Origin: Sclerurus mexicanus
Lineage: Eukaryota > Chordata > Aves > Passeriformes > Furnariidae
NCBI GenBank assembly: GCA_013396755.1
Contig: VWZF01001849.1
Coordinates: 634,471 to 698,470, forward strand
Reading direction: 5' to 3'
Length of the DNA stretch: 64,000 bases
How positions within the stretch are numbered: the stretch's first letter is position 1; every line of letters starts with the position of its first letter. Of this stretch, positions 50,231 to 61,948 are shown one piece after another. Both the position numbers and the translations under genes were made by a program. The notes under the pieces were generated by a model. It was not told the DNA's origin, ran no database searches, and saw nothing but the letters and a program-made list of their open reading frames with translations.

Positions 50231-50279
50231 ATAAGATATCTATCAGATATCTTAGCTCCAGAATAAGATACCTGTCAGA
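50231..50279. repeat. Short palindrome within a two-unit direct repeat
   Basis: AAGATATCT (50233-50241) and AGATATCTT (50245-50253) form a perfect 9-bp inverted repeat with a 3-nt loop. The unit ataagatatctatcaga (50231-50247) recurs as ataagatacctgtcaga (50263-50279). It sits right at the 5' truncation point of the CR1. Confidence 0.6.
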
Positions 50280-53150
50280 AAGAGTTTGTCATGTGTCTGC
50301 ACATAGTTACACCCCTTGCCTTGCTTTGTGTCTCATCTGAAGCAACTTCTTTCTAGTCCTCCACACCTTGCCTATGGAAACTTAAACAGAATGGTAAGTG
50401 GGGGTTTCTGCATGCCCTGCTCTTACCCCAGTGTGGATGCAGGGTCTTTTCAGGACACAAAAGCTCCCAAGTGCTTTGTGTTCACCACTGAATATAGCCT
50501 TGGGTATCTAAGCACTGCAGATAAGTGCCGAGACCTTGAATTTGATTTGATATTCTATGGGAAGCAATTGTAAAGAGCAAAGGATGATCTTAATGTGTTC
50601 CCGGTAGCAGTGCTGCTGAGGAGACGTGTGGCTGCATTCTCTATTAGCTGGAGTTTCCCAAGTGTTCTGCTGCTTGAGAGAAAAAAATTCAAGGCCTCAA
50701 AATAAAAATGTCCTTTTAGAAAGTGTGTACACAGGCACATGGCAGCTATACAGCCAGGAGACATGATCAAAGGGAAATTTTTCATATTTTTCCACTAAGC
50801 AAAATTCTTTTCTCCTGAGGCTTCATCTTTTTCATTTAACCTTGTATTATATGACTTCAGAAAATGTAGTGACTAAACACGTCCTGTTTTCTGTTTAACA
50901 CTTCTGATTTTTTGTAGTTAAATCTTTGAAAACATCAGAAACAGACTGAAATGTCTGATGAACTTAATAGGTACGGTTATAGGTGGTTGTTTGTACCTAA
51001 GGGTGATGTCACTGCTGCCCGTGAGATTGTTTTGCAGTATGAGCTGCAAAGGGAAACACTCACACTGCCCAGCAGGATCACAAGGAACAAAGCATGAATC
51101 TCAGAGGAGCTGAATGAGGGTCCTTCACAGAGTCATGATATATGAGGTAATTTCTCATTTTCACTATTATTTTCAAAAATTCTTGACACAAAAAGAGGCA
51201 AATCCATAGATGTAACTATTAGACAGTTATAACAAAGTAATTTCAGTATCCAGTATTTCCTTCTGTGTTTTATTTGTTCTGACAGCAAAGTGAGAAAACC
51301 TAAACCCATTATGTCATAAGAATGCAGTCAGCTGCCAGCACGGTGGTTAGATAGAGGAAGAGAGTACAGCAGAGAACAGAGAAAGTTGTTGGTAATTCAA
51401 GTTACAAAACTCTGTCATATTTAGCATGTATATGCCAAATCAATGCTTTTCCTTCATTGGAAAGCATAGAACAAGGTCTTTTCAAGTTACAGAAATATAA
51501 ACTTTGAGTTACTATACTTATAATGTCCAACCAAGATGGAAAATATGTTGGAGATAGAATATAAATTGTTATTAGTAGTCTGAAAACAAACAAATAAACA
51601 AACAAAATCCCAGAGTTATCATTCTTATAGGAAAGAAATTTCTGAATTTACATTTATGATTGCCTTTGGATTAGGGAAAAACCAGCACTCCTTTACTAAT
51701 GTATTGCTGCATTTCAGCCTGTCATAGCTCACTCACTACATTGGCTGGCAGACTGTTTGTTATTGAACTTGTGGCCTATCAAGCTCCAAAATCTGGAGTT
51801 TTATCTACCACATCACAAATGGTAATGTAAAGGAAGAATATCAGAGACAACCCTCAGAAGAAAAGTAGCTGACACAGAGAGCTGAGACATCACTGACATG
51901 TTGGCAAACATACACTTGCAGTGAAAGTGAATTTAGGAATTCAACTGAAAAATTCTTCATTCATTCCTCAAACATGTCACAGAAATATAATTCAGCTCAA
52001 TAATGTAGCTTTTTTTTTCATTTGGCAGTCTTCATCACTCTATAGAGATCAGATTTTAGAACCCCATTCTTTGTCTTGCAGTTTCTAATTTTGCTTTCTA
52101 TTATAGAAAGTTAAATAGTCTTGTTTCTACCACTCACACAATCCTGAAACACTGTGTGCATCCATTGATACTGACATCATGGTCATGTCTCATTTTTTTT
52201 ATTTAGAAGGAAGGTATTAATAAGTTCATATTACTCAAAGGAGCAGTTTTAGTTTACCTTTATTCTCCTTTGACATTCATCTATGCATTTTCTTCAAGTT
52301 GCTTTGAATTTTGGTAGCTTCTTACTGAGATCACCTAAAGAAGAGATAAGTAGAGATAAAATATATCCTGTTATCAAATAATTTTCCATAATGTAATAAT
52401 CCAGAATAGTAGTATAGAGATTGACTTCTTCTGTCAGTCAAAAGATCCTGAGGTGACTGAAAAATGAGAGGATACATGGTAAAAATAAAATAAATCTTTA
52501 AAAAAAGGTATAACTCTGAGGTAATGAAAACTCATGCTTGTGCTATTTGGTATTCACTGCCTTAGCTCCCACTTGTGCTCTGTGCTGTCAGCCAGTAGCT
52601 CCTTTGCTCAAAGGTTTCCTTTTTTCCTCCACTGTGCATCTGTGAGTTCTCCATGCTGTAGCATTTTCATTAATCTCAGCACTAATTTTGTAGCTATAAG
52701 AAGTTCATAATATGAAACAGAAAGAATCTAGTAATAATGTTTTTTTAAAACATCTTGAATACAGACAAGGCTCAAACTTCTCACTGACTAAAGTACTTGT
52801 TAAGCAAACTCCAGAGTTACATGACTCTGTATTAACTTTTGCTGCAGATTCCAGGGGAACACCTGCAGTTAGAATCACTCCCACATAGTACAAAACCGAA
52901 AATAAGTAGAAATAGAAAGGTTGTGTTTTTGTATGGCTTTGATGGTGTGGTGTGGCTGGTAGCTTCAAGGGAAAATGGAAAGGATGGGATCCCATCATGG
53001 CCTGGAGATAATGGTGGTGTTGTTACATAATAGGAATTGCCCAAGTATAAGTGTTGAATACAGGTGTAATTCACTATTTGTAGAAATGTATGCACACAGA
53101 CAGTGAGGAAAAAGTGTTTTTCATGTAATTTAAAAAACATAGCTTTCTAT
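50280..53150. other. Gene-free stretch
   Basis: No gene or transposon was recognised. An A-rich CAAA tract occurs at 51,582-51,608. The open frames are short and motif-free. Confidence 0.5.
51582..51608. repeat. (CAAA)n-like microsatellite
   Basis: ACAAACAAATAAACAAACAAA-type units. Confidence 0.8.
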
Positions 53151-53210
53151 GTTTGATCCTTGTGGGTCCTTTCCAACTCAGAATATTCTGTGATATATTC
53201 TGTGATTTCT
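53151..53210 (+). mobile_element. CR1 LINE 3' tail with terminal octamers
   Basis: tttgatccttgtgggtcc, tttccaactcagaatat and then tandem tattctgtga units are the 3' terminus of a CR1 with ATTCTGTG-type octamers. Only about 60 bp survive. Confidence 0.85.
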
Positions 53211-54694
53211 ATGAAATCAAACTCTTCTTCTAGATAATTAAAGGCAAAAGACCATGTTTTGAGAACTCATCCATAATGCAGGTATATGAAGAAAAGGAGC
53301 AATAAAATGAAAAGTAGTTTACTAACAAAAGGGAATATGATTCCTGTATGACAAAAAACTGGTTAACTTTATTGCAACCTGCTGCCTATCCACTTTAACA
53401 TTTTAATTTCATATATGACACTGAGGGCAAAGAAACATGTTGCTCTTAAACTGTATCTTTGTATCACTCTCATTGCAATTCACATTTTCTCTGTGGTAAC
53501 CAATTGGACATTAGAAGGTATGTTCTCTTCACTATCATCTTCTGCACAAAGCCTTAGGGTATTTTTTCTTTTGAAAAACATAGTGGAGAGACAGGCTGCA
53601 CTGTTTGGGGTATTTTCACTATAGAAACTATGGATTTTTTGATCCCTTTCCAGGAAATAATCTGTTTTATTTTAAAAAACACATTTAATGGCAATACGTA
53701 ACTAAAACAAATGCACACTTTCTAGTTCAGCAAAACCAGCAAAAAAATGATTAGATTTTTGAAAGATGACATAGCATTTCCTCCATCTTGTTTCTCTATA
53801 AATATCATGCTGAACTATTCAGGATCTAAGTAACTGAGTAGATTTAATTGGATCTGATTGCATTATGATGGGGTAAAAAACCACATATTCTAATAATGTC
53901 TGGCTTTAAAGTTTTCAGAGTTCCTCTTTTTGTTGTTTGTTAGTTTAATGTGTGTATGTTTCGTTTGTTTTGTTTTGCTCCTCCTTGTCTCCATCCTTGT
54001 AGCCTTTTTACTTGTGGATAAGGAGAAACTGTGTTACCTATTAGCACAAGCCAGAGCTCAAATTTCTTTGCTAGTACCTGCTGTTTGTGCTGTTAATCAG
54101 AGCCAAAAGGAGGCACTTTGTTGCCAGAGTTCAGGTTTTTATCATGAGCTCTGTGACATTTCTTGTTTCTACTTCAAAGTGCATCACTGTCAAGAGGGAG
54201 CTCTGTGGGACAGGATTGTATCAATTTCTCAGGTATGGGGGTGGCTCTGTAACAGGCTGGTGGCAGGAGCAGTGTTGTCCTGTGATGTACGACAGCCCCA
54301 GAAATTTCAGCCTCTGACCTATGGAATGGGGTTAATAATTTTCCACCACAGGGCAAAGCTGTGACTCCTTCTGCCAAAAGCAGCTGTTGAGAGGGATAAC
54401 AGGGCTCTTCAAAGCCTGGGAACTCCTCCCTTATTACTATGCCTGAGATTCCCAACCTTATTAGTTCCTTCTGGGTGTGAGCCCAAATCTCTCAAGCAGA
54501 GGTGGCTGCCCAGAGGCACTGACTGTCAGTGCAATCACCAGAGCCTTATATGTTTTCAGTCTGGGCTGTTTGCTCATCTCCACCTAACAGACAGATATTT
54601 GTGTGCTAGTGGACCTAATGGAAGAAGTCATGCCAGAAAAGGGTTTGTGAAAGAAATGAAGAAGGAAACCAAAATGCCTTAAAACCAGGTTTTT
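53211..54694. other. Gene-free stretch
   Basis: A 144-codon plus-strand frame (53,930-54,364) has a hydrophobic, Cys-rich start but no recognisable family or splice context. I see nothing else. Confidence 0.45.
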
Positions 54695-54698
54695 ACTG
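54695..54698. repeat. Target-site duplication ACTG (left)
   Basis: This matches 54980-54983. Only four bases, so weak by itself. Confidence 0.55.
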
Positions 54699-54979
54699 TG
54701 TTGTTAAAATGGAGTTGTTGTCTTTTTTCCCTGAATCACCTGTCTTCTTCCCAAAACCCTTTGAGAGAGCTCCTATCTCCCTACCTTAGTATGCAGGAAT
54801 TCTTTCTTGCAGTGCTATGTCCTCTTATTGGCCCTTAGTTAACCCTTTCCCCATTGGTTGTAAAACCCTTAAATACCCCTGACCATGTGAATAAACTCTC
54901 TGCACCCTCTCCCACGGGGCATCTCGGGAGACAGCGTGGATGAGGAGGGGGGGGCGAAGGGGGAGCATTCCCCAAATCA
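54699..54979 (+). mobile_element. Short ERV1-like solo LTR (4-bp TSD ACTG)
   Basis: TGTTGTTAAAATGG ... CCCCAAATCA has TG...CA ends flanked by ACTG. A 4-bp duplication is typical of gammaretrovirus-like (ERV1) integration. The promoter layout fits: ATTGG/CCAAT-type boxes at about 54,828 and 54,853, a TATA-like cttaaatacc at about 54,868, and an aataaa at about 54,890. A GC-rich leader-like stretch (ctctgcaccctctccc, cggggcatctcgggag) follows. At 281 bp it would be a short LTR. The alternative is unique sequence that merely resembles a promoter; the ends and layout together favour an LTR. Confidence 0.6.
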
Positions 54980-54983
54980 ACTG
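54980..54983. repeat. Target-site duplication ACTG (right)
   Basis: This is the partner of 54695-54698. Confidence 0.55.
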
Positions 54984-57769
54984 TCGTTTATTTGTAATTA
55001 ATAAAGCTGTATGCATAGAGGAATGAAGGATAACATTGACATTCAAATGAACAACGTAACATAAAGGCAACTTTTCCCATCCCTCTAAGTAGATTGCTTT
55101 AGTGAGAATTTATAGGAGTACGTGTTTCTGTTGTATTACAACAAGCATTAGTATGAGTGCCTGCACGCTGAACATTTGTAAAATAACAACATCTTCAAGG
55201 GTGCAGCATTATACTCTAAGTGCTAACATTATTTTAAAAGAAACTGTATTGCTTTTAACATTTTCATTACACATAGAATTCACAAAGAGACACAATGCTA
55301 TGTTTGCTAATATTTTCACAGAGCAGAATTTTAAATATTTACAGCAACAAGTGTTTACATTCAGGAATTTTTGCTTTGACAATGCAAATCCCTTAAATAA
55401 GGATGAAAGACACTTTCATTCCAAGCCTAGGAGTAAAATGCCACTGTTTTATAGCCTTAACTTTTTTTGTGCCTTACATGAATCTACAAAATTATATCTG
55501 TTTTCACCTTTCTGTGCTTGCTTCTCTGATCCCTGTCTAAAAAAAATGACTAACACAACAGAATACCTCACCAGTGTGGCAGTGAAATGATTGGTGCCTA
55601 TTCATGGAAAATGCCTGAAAGCTGTAACTGTCCAAAAGTGTGCTGAGTATCAGATTAGTAATCCTGTTCTGATGACAGCTTAACTGTTGCTTCTGAAAAG
55701 GCACTTGCAGCACAGGAGATGGAAAAGGCCTCACAAGAACCTGCACAATCCTATGTTATTTACTACCTATCTGCGTAGAACAGCTTCAGCAGGCACAAAG
55801 AGTTAGGGCAGAGAAAGAGAGATGTGTACAACTGCTTTGAGAAATGTAAATAAGGTTAGAGTTGCCAGTCCCTGCTGAGAGGTAAATTTCTTTTCCAGAA
55901 GCTGAACACAGCTTTTTTTTTTTTTCTTTTTTGAAACAGCATCTTTGTTCATGGGAAGTGCTAGTTGCATCCGTGTGCCACACTTAAACCCTGGACCTTG
56001 TAAATAATCACTGCTCATTGAGTGCAACTATGACGAAATATGTAATGCCTTCCTGTTCTACATGTCTAGGAACTAATTTTCCTTTGGCAGTGAACTTGTG
56101 ATCTGTCAGCCTGAGTTCCTTTTCATTTATATACTTATTTTGCTCCGTGCACATGAGGACAAAGAGGGGAAGCACAAGCGGGAATTCAGGGAGTAAACAA
56201 ACAGTACTAAACAGCTGGGGTGATTAGCTTGCAAATCTAGATAAAAGATGTCATCTGCTACAGCTCGCCTGGTGTACTATTGCTGTTCCTGCGCTGCTGG
56301 CAGGATTCACAAACCAGGTGTCGCACATACCCATAAAATCTGGGGGGGATGAGTGTTTGAGTTGATAGAGCTATTGCGACTGGCCAATAGCAGGAAATAA
56401 CTATTTGAAGATGTGATTTCAGATCTAAAATTTTCTGCAGCTACCCATGGCCATACTCCAGCATGCTTTGCAAGTGGTTAATGTCAAAAGCTACTCAGAC
56501 TTCAGCTAGATAAGAAAATTCTTGGCCAAGCACAGAATATAGTATTTCTCTGGTAAATGCAAGTTTTTCTGGTTTGGATTTTAATACAGAGTGTATCTTC
56601 CTTTCTTTTCACTGGGGAACAGCTTGTTTTCAAGAAATCTAAGAGATTACCACTCTCCTAAAACACAACATCATGCTGAAACTGTTAAGGTGAATCTGAA
56701 ATGTGTAATAAGTAGGCTTAGTTTGATGACATTTAAAGGAAGATAAAGATAGTGTGTCACTTTTCTTTCTTTTTTGAAAAAGAGGGTTTGTAATGGCCTT
56801 TCAAGATGTTTGTTTGAGGGAAGTTTCTATTTAGAAGTCAGACATGCCAAACATTCTACATAATCAAGTCTGACTTACTAATACCTCAATTATCAATCAA
56901 CACAATGAGAATCTATACTCGGCAGTCTGTCAAATAACTGGCCTTTACCACAGAAGCAGATATTGAAGGAATGGAGAGAAAATCCTCTTTCCATGTGTCT
57001 AACCATATGCCTGGAGTCATTGTTGTGCAGTCCTGGCTGTATGCACTCATGCTGTCATATAGCTGGATATCCTCTCACATGGCCAGTGAGGATCTCTCTC
57101 TCCTTGTGCTTTGGTTCACAGTGTAATACAAGCAGCCTCTTCTCTGGAAAGCAGTCTGAGACTCTGGAGCCTCGTCACAGTGCCACATTCAAGGTAGCTC
57201 AAAAAAGCCACCAGGCCATTAGGCTGTGAGCAACCAGAGTAACTCTCATCGTCTGACGTCTGCATCCCACCTTCTCACTAGGACAGCTGTTCTGGGGAGG
57301 ATGTGTCACTTCAGCCACTCCTTCTCCACCCACCTTTGTCTTCCGTTGTAGTTCAGCTTGGGGTGAATCTCCTACTGAGATTTTTAAAGATGCAGAGCAG
57401 TGTGTTCCAGGGAAAGCTTTCTGCCAAAGGGCATGAAAATACGGCCATTAACTTCTGTCCCTATTCCAAATATTTATAAAAGGTTAGATTTAAGATGTGA
57501 TAACAGCTTCTGAGAAGTACTGGAGTTGCTCACACTGATGAAAATCACATCTTACCATAGATGTTGTGCTGAGTGTCCAACTTTCCACACTCTGTGAGTG
57601 TTCCTGACTAGGTCATCAATGTCACTGACCCTGAGCAAATTACTTTTTTAATCTTCTTAGAATGACTGAGACATTCCCACACAATGCATTTTTCTGTTCT
57701 GATAATTTCTGCGTGTTCATGTATGAAATACTTGTCCCAAAGGCACACAGCTCTGCAAGCTTGTGCATA
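54984..57769. other. Gene-free stretch; possible regulatory sequence near 56.1-56.5 kb
   Basis: No exon was recognised. The longest open frame (162 codons at 55,102-55,590, +) has AT-driven composition and no motif. The part from about 56,100 to 56,480 is somewhat richer in CpG and holds a CCAAT box (ggccaatag at about 56,382), so it could be a regulatory element. That is a guess from composition. Confidence 0.4.
55913..55932. repeat. T-rich tract
   Basis: About 20 bases, all T except one C. Confidence 0.75.
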
Positions 57770-58440
57770 CCCATCAGGTCGTGCATCTCGGCATTGGAAC
57801 GGAGGGGTCAATCTTTTCGCCGCGGTGAGTCACACGGTGTCCCCGCGTCCTCCGGGAAGTCAAAGTCGCTTGACAGCGCTAAGAAGCCGCAGAACAAGCA
57901 TCATTCCCTTTTGACGCTCAACAAGAAATCTCACCTTATCGAGAAAACCTTTGCCTGAGCCGAGACCCACTCCCTGCCACCCCACGCCCAGCCTCGCCTC
58001 CCACCCCCGGCTGCCTTCCTCAGGTTCGGCAGAACCCTCAAAAAACCCACGGGAGAAGGAAGCGGCTCCCTCCTCACCTCCCACCGCCCCGCCGTGTTTC
58101 TTTGGGTGTGGGGAAGGACCTGCCCCCGCGCGCAGCTCCCACCAGGTGGAGCAAGAAACCAAGATTAGACTTTTCCTATTTCCCCTTGTTTTGGTGGCTT
58201 TGGGTTGTTCGCGTTTTTGGGGTTTTTTTGGGTTTTTTTTCTTTTTTTTTTTTTTTCCCTCCCCAAGCCTTAATTTCGCCGCTCCTCAAACCGAAGTTTC
58301 AAGGCAATAATGAGCCAAAGGGGGACGCCGATATTTCCTTCTCATTTAGACGCCCCCGAGAGCGGGTGATGCTCTCTGCAATTTGTAGTCTGTCAGCGAT
58401 AAAGGCTGGTGGGAGGGGGAGAAGGTAGGGAACGGAATGA
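57770..58440. promoter_or_regulatory. CpG island, candidate promoter
   Basis: About 45 CpG dinucleotides in 670 bp by eye, with about 30 of them in the first 360 bp (for example tcgccgcgg, ccccgcgtcc and ccccgcgcgc). The rest of the window is strongly CpG-poor. GC content is high, with C-rich runs suited to SP-type factors (ccaccgccccgcc at about 58,082). A strong splice donor, GCG|GTGAGTCA, lies at 57,824/57,825 (+), so a first exon could end there. No translation start or known first exon is recognisable. CpG-driven open frames of up to 119 codons on both strands are not believable proteins. Confidence 0.7.
58213..58257. repeat. T-rich tract with G interruptions inside the CpG island
   Basis: Long T runs separated by GGGG/GGG, then a run of T ending in ccctcccc. 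It divides the CpG island into two halves. Confidence 0.8.
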
Positions 58441-58611
58441 GCTGCATAAATCCTCCTTCTGCGTGCATAACGATTAAAGCAGGAAAATAAAATTTAAAAA
58501 TTTAAAAAGGCAGATCCCTCTTTTTGCATTAGTGGAGGGAAAAAAGTTTGGAAAATCTATTCCTATACACAGCAGCATAAAATTCACATTAACATCTCAT
58601 TAAGTCTAAAT
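58441..58611. other. AT-rich flank of the CpG island
   Basis: No gene is seen. The A/T-rich stretch contains ttaaa and aataaa motifs and follows directly on the island. Confidence 0.4.
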
Positions 58612-58698
58612 GCACTTAGGGACTGATCCAAAGGCCATCAAACTCAATGGGAGACCTTCCATTGCCTTCAAATGGGATTTGGATCATGCTGTTAGTGA
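58612..58698. mobile_element. Ancient palindromic (MITE-like) repeat relic
   Basis: The left arm ctgatccaaaggcc...ctcaatggga (from 58623) is the imperfect reverse complement of the right arm ttccattgcc...gggatttggatca (to about 58686). The arms meet almost at the centre and similarity weakly extends outwards. This foldback form, with cores like GATCCAAAG...CAATGG, matches a short palindromic repeat I know from reptile genomes. I am not sure of its family name. It has no coding capacity. Confidence 0.6.
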
Positions 58699-59638
58699 TT
58701 GGCAAAAGCTCATACTAACAAAATAAAAAAAATCCTGACATTACCTAAAAGGCTATAAAAGCATTTCCAGTCCTTGTTCTGGGAAATCCCATTTATGGCT
58801 GATCAAATGTAATCACAGCAGCCACCTCTATGGAGAAAACTTCCAGTTAGGCTGACATCAGTGTAGCTGAGGTACAAATGCAAACGACACCACTATTTCA
58901 CAAAATTGGAATGGAAATCTCTTTTTTGATCATTGTGAATTATCCATAATAGCAGAGGTAAACCTGAAATGTTCAGAAGGTAATTTAAATGTTATGTAAA
59001 TACTATTTAAAAAGTGTGTGAGATAAAAACAAATAAAATCTAGCTCAGGAAAAGCATATGCATGCTATGATAATATTTTACACAAGTCTGGTGTCCTAAC
59101 ATGAACTAAAATAACTAAAATGAACAGAAAAGTACTACTAAGCTAGACTTTATATGGTCAAAACCAAACCAGTTTGTTGTGCACAGTACCATTTAGAGAA
59201 CTCAGTACATGATATCATCACTAATGGCTCTGTTTTCATGTGTGGAAATGAAAAGTAGTACATTAAAAAAAAATAAATTAACTGCCTTGGGTGGCTTCAA
59301 ATTCCTTGATCTTCATTTACTCTTTTAAAATGCTGCTTCTAGCAGAAAGAGTCTGGAGCAGAGGGTCCAGCTCTGAATAGGTTTCTTCTTCAGCTGGCAT
59401 TAGTTGGGACTGTGTTACTTGGCTGATGGCAGAGATGGGCCAAACATTTTCTGCGTAAGTTTAAAAAACAAATGAAGTGAAAGGACAAACTTCATTTCTT
59501 TTTTTTTCCCCCAAATATTTTAAAATTGAAACTGACTTTTCAAGTTGAATGGGTAGAATGTTATTGAAGTTTGGAAAGGCTTGCCTATTTTTTGTTCTAC
59601 TTTAATGTTTTAAATCTCCTTTTTCTCTTTGTTATGAG
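58699..59638. other. Gene-free stretch between palindromic relic and candidate exon
   Basis: No feature is supported. The sequence is AT-rich without simple repeats and could include conserved regulatory sequence, which cannot be judged from one genome. Confidence 0.4.
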
Positions 59639-59725
59639 CAATATTCTCTTTTCTTGTTTCACCGTGTTCGACATTGCCTTCATGGTGCTTGGCCCAGACT
59701 ATGTGGTGAGAGACTACATCTTCAG
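59639..59725 (+). CDS. Candidate internal protein-coding exon, membrane-segment-like, gene not recognised
   Basis: A pyrimidine-rich stretch (aaatctcctttttctctttg) is followed by an AG at 59637-59638, then an 87-bp open block, then CAG|GTATCT at 59725/59726. The block starts after codon position 2 and ends after position 2, so an exon would be phase-symmetric and in frame. It encodes a hydrophobic run continuing FTVFDIAFMVLGPDYVVRDY, compatible with a transmembrane helix and a short polar exit. Codon use in its second half (acc gtg ttc gac att gcc ttc) is unlike the AT-rich surroundings. I do not recognise the protein family and no partner exon was found within the window. It could equally be an exon fossil or chance. 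Confidence 0.3.
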
Positions 59726-60524
59726 GTATCTCCACGTCTCTGGCAAACAGCCTTCTTGTTTCTCAGTCCTTAGAAGTTGAACTAAATACTTCAGTTTGAA
59801 CAATCTCCTAATTTTTGACTGCTGGGAAACTGTGGATCTAAGATGGAGCAGTGATGTTTTTGGAGGAGTTGCAACTCAAAATATTGCCAAAAATGAAATT
59901 TCACCAAAGGGAGAAGGAAACTGTAGGTACTACCCAAAATTTTAGAAATGTGTCTAATTACTGCATGCAACAGTTGTGGCAGTTCCTAATGTTAACATGG
60001 TACTAAAGTCAGCTGGCTAATGAGAAAGGAATTCCCATAAAGAGTCATGTCTGCACTGATTTAATTTTTACTTTTACTTTCCTGTGTCACTCTAACCTCC
60101 ATTTCCCTTTTCCTCTTTTTGTCTTCAAGATGTTTATAGCCTTGCTGTCTTTCCCCTCTCTGTCTTTGATGGCTTACCTTCATAAAGAATGAAAGGGTCT
60201 TATAACAAGAAATTATATATTTAAACACATATTAAAATACTATTCAGTGTTTTGAGCACCAGTTCATCCCAACAGAGATCAGAAATCTGGCCCTTGGAGA
60301 GTACTTTGGAGTAACTGCCAGGAACTACTAATCTTAAACAATGTCCCCACACATTCTAGCAGAAAAGTGATGCCAGGGAAAAAGCTCAAACTGGCATCTG
60401 GGTCTAGGATCGTATTGTCACCTGTCTTTCTTTTCTGATTACATATCACCTCAGCTTTCTTGCACTTAATCTCATCTCACTGCTTCCTGAGTCAAGGGGA
60501 GTGTGCCATTGATTTTTGCAAGTG

Positions 60525-60559
60525 TTTCTTCCTTCTTCTTCCTTCTTCTCTCCCCTCCT
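60525..60559. repeat. (TTC)n polypyrimidine tract with mirror symmetry
   Basis: Mostly TTCC and TTC units; ttccttcttcttcctt reads the same forwards and backwards. Polypyrimidine mirror repeats can form triplex (H-) DNA. Confidence 0.75.
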
Positions 60560-61932
60560 AAGAATCATTAACCACAATGAAGAAAATATCAGAAGTAATA
60601 TATCTTTGCTTATGGATAAAGCATCCATTTTGGTGCTATAGCCCCAGAAAATTGTCAATGCTGGAAAAAAATGGGAAGCATCTTAAGTCTGAGATACCTC
60701 TTTGAACCACAGCTTCCACACCATGTTCTTGCCACAGCTGCTGAAGCAGTCTGACCCCCCTAGCTGCTAAACCTGCATCAATTCATGGCCGAGATCACTG
60801 CCTGCATCCCCAGCCCTGCCAGGCCCTTGCTGGAAGGAAGCAGAGCTGGAAGCTGCCACAGCCACAGAGGATAAGCAGACATGCTGCTGCTTTTATTTGT
60901 CATCACTCAGGGAAACCCAAAGTTTAAGTGGGGATTTCTGTGGAGAACACTTGTGGATTTAGGTGTTGAGTGCCTGTGTGGAGGTTGAAATCCTCTGTGA
61001 ATCAGGACATTGGTTAGAGGCCAGCTAAACTTTATACTGTGTTTTGAAAACAGCTATTGCATGGCTTTATTTTCCATTAATCTGTGAGTAGCTTACCTCT
61101 TAAAACTGCAGGGTGAATTGTTTAGACAAACCCAAGCTTTTCTCTAGATTTTTAGTTGCCCTGACAGAGGACTATATTAAAAAGAAAAAAATTAATGAAA
61201 ATGCAATAGCATCCGAATTCATCCTCTTAACAGAATAGAATGATTCTGTTGCTGGTAGATAAACCAGAAAACTGGTCATTTAACTGCATCCCTAGTCTTT
61301 TAAACTATAAAATGAGTGATTTGCACAGAAAGCTCCAAACCAAAAAATTCAACCTTTTAAATGCTGTCGTTGCACTCTACTGTGGTCATCCAAGCAACAT
61401 GCTGGGCATTCACAGCCATAGTAATATTAAATGAGAAACTAATTGCTTAGCTAGGGTGACAATTCCATCCTCTCAGGTTGTGGCCATTTTCTCTCATAGC
61501 GCAGTGAGCATGGAAATGCAGGGCTGACAGTGCTTGCTGTTGTCTTTATTTAATGTGAAGGACTATTAGTAGTGTCTTGTAATTTTCTTCAGTTTCTGGT
61601 TGTGCTGGGAAATATATGGGATATTCCCATAATATATAGTGTCTAAATTTCACACCTTGAGAAGTATATCTATGCTTCACATAGCTTTGTGTTAAGTATT
61701 GGTTACTTATATCACTGTTTTACACTTCTATTGTGTCTTCAGATGTCAGATAATTGATACTTAAGCAGATCCTCAAATACTTCTCTGGGCGAGATAAATA
61801 CCATTATTATCCACTGCAGCATAGAAAGGAGACATGATCTTTCTAAGTCCATTCATTGAGACAATTTAGCTTGAGAGGCCTGATAACACAGTTATAAATA
61901 CACAATAGCAGCCTGGCCAACCTCCAGACTTT

Positions 61933-61948
61933 AAAAAAAAAAAAAAAA
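61933..61948. repeat. Poly-A tract
   Basis: A run of 16 A. No retroelement body was recognised to the left. Confidence 0.75.

Noticed and set aside
55102..55590. 162-codon frame (+)
   Set aside because: AT-driven composition, no motif, and no start or splice context.
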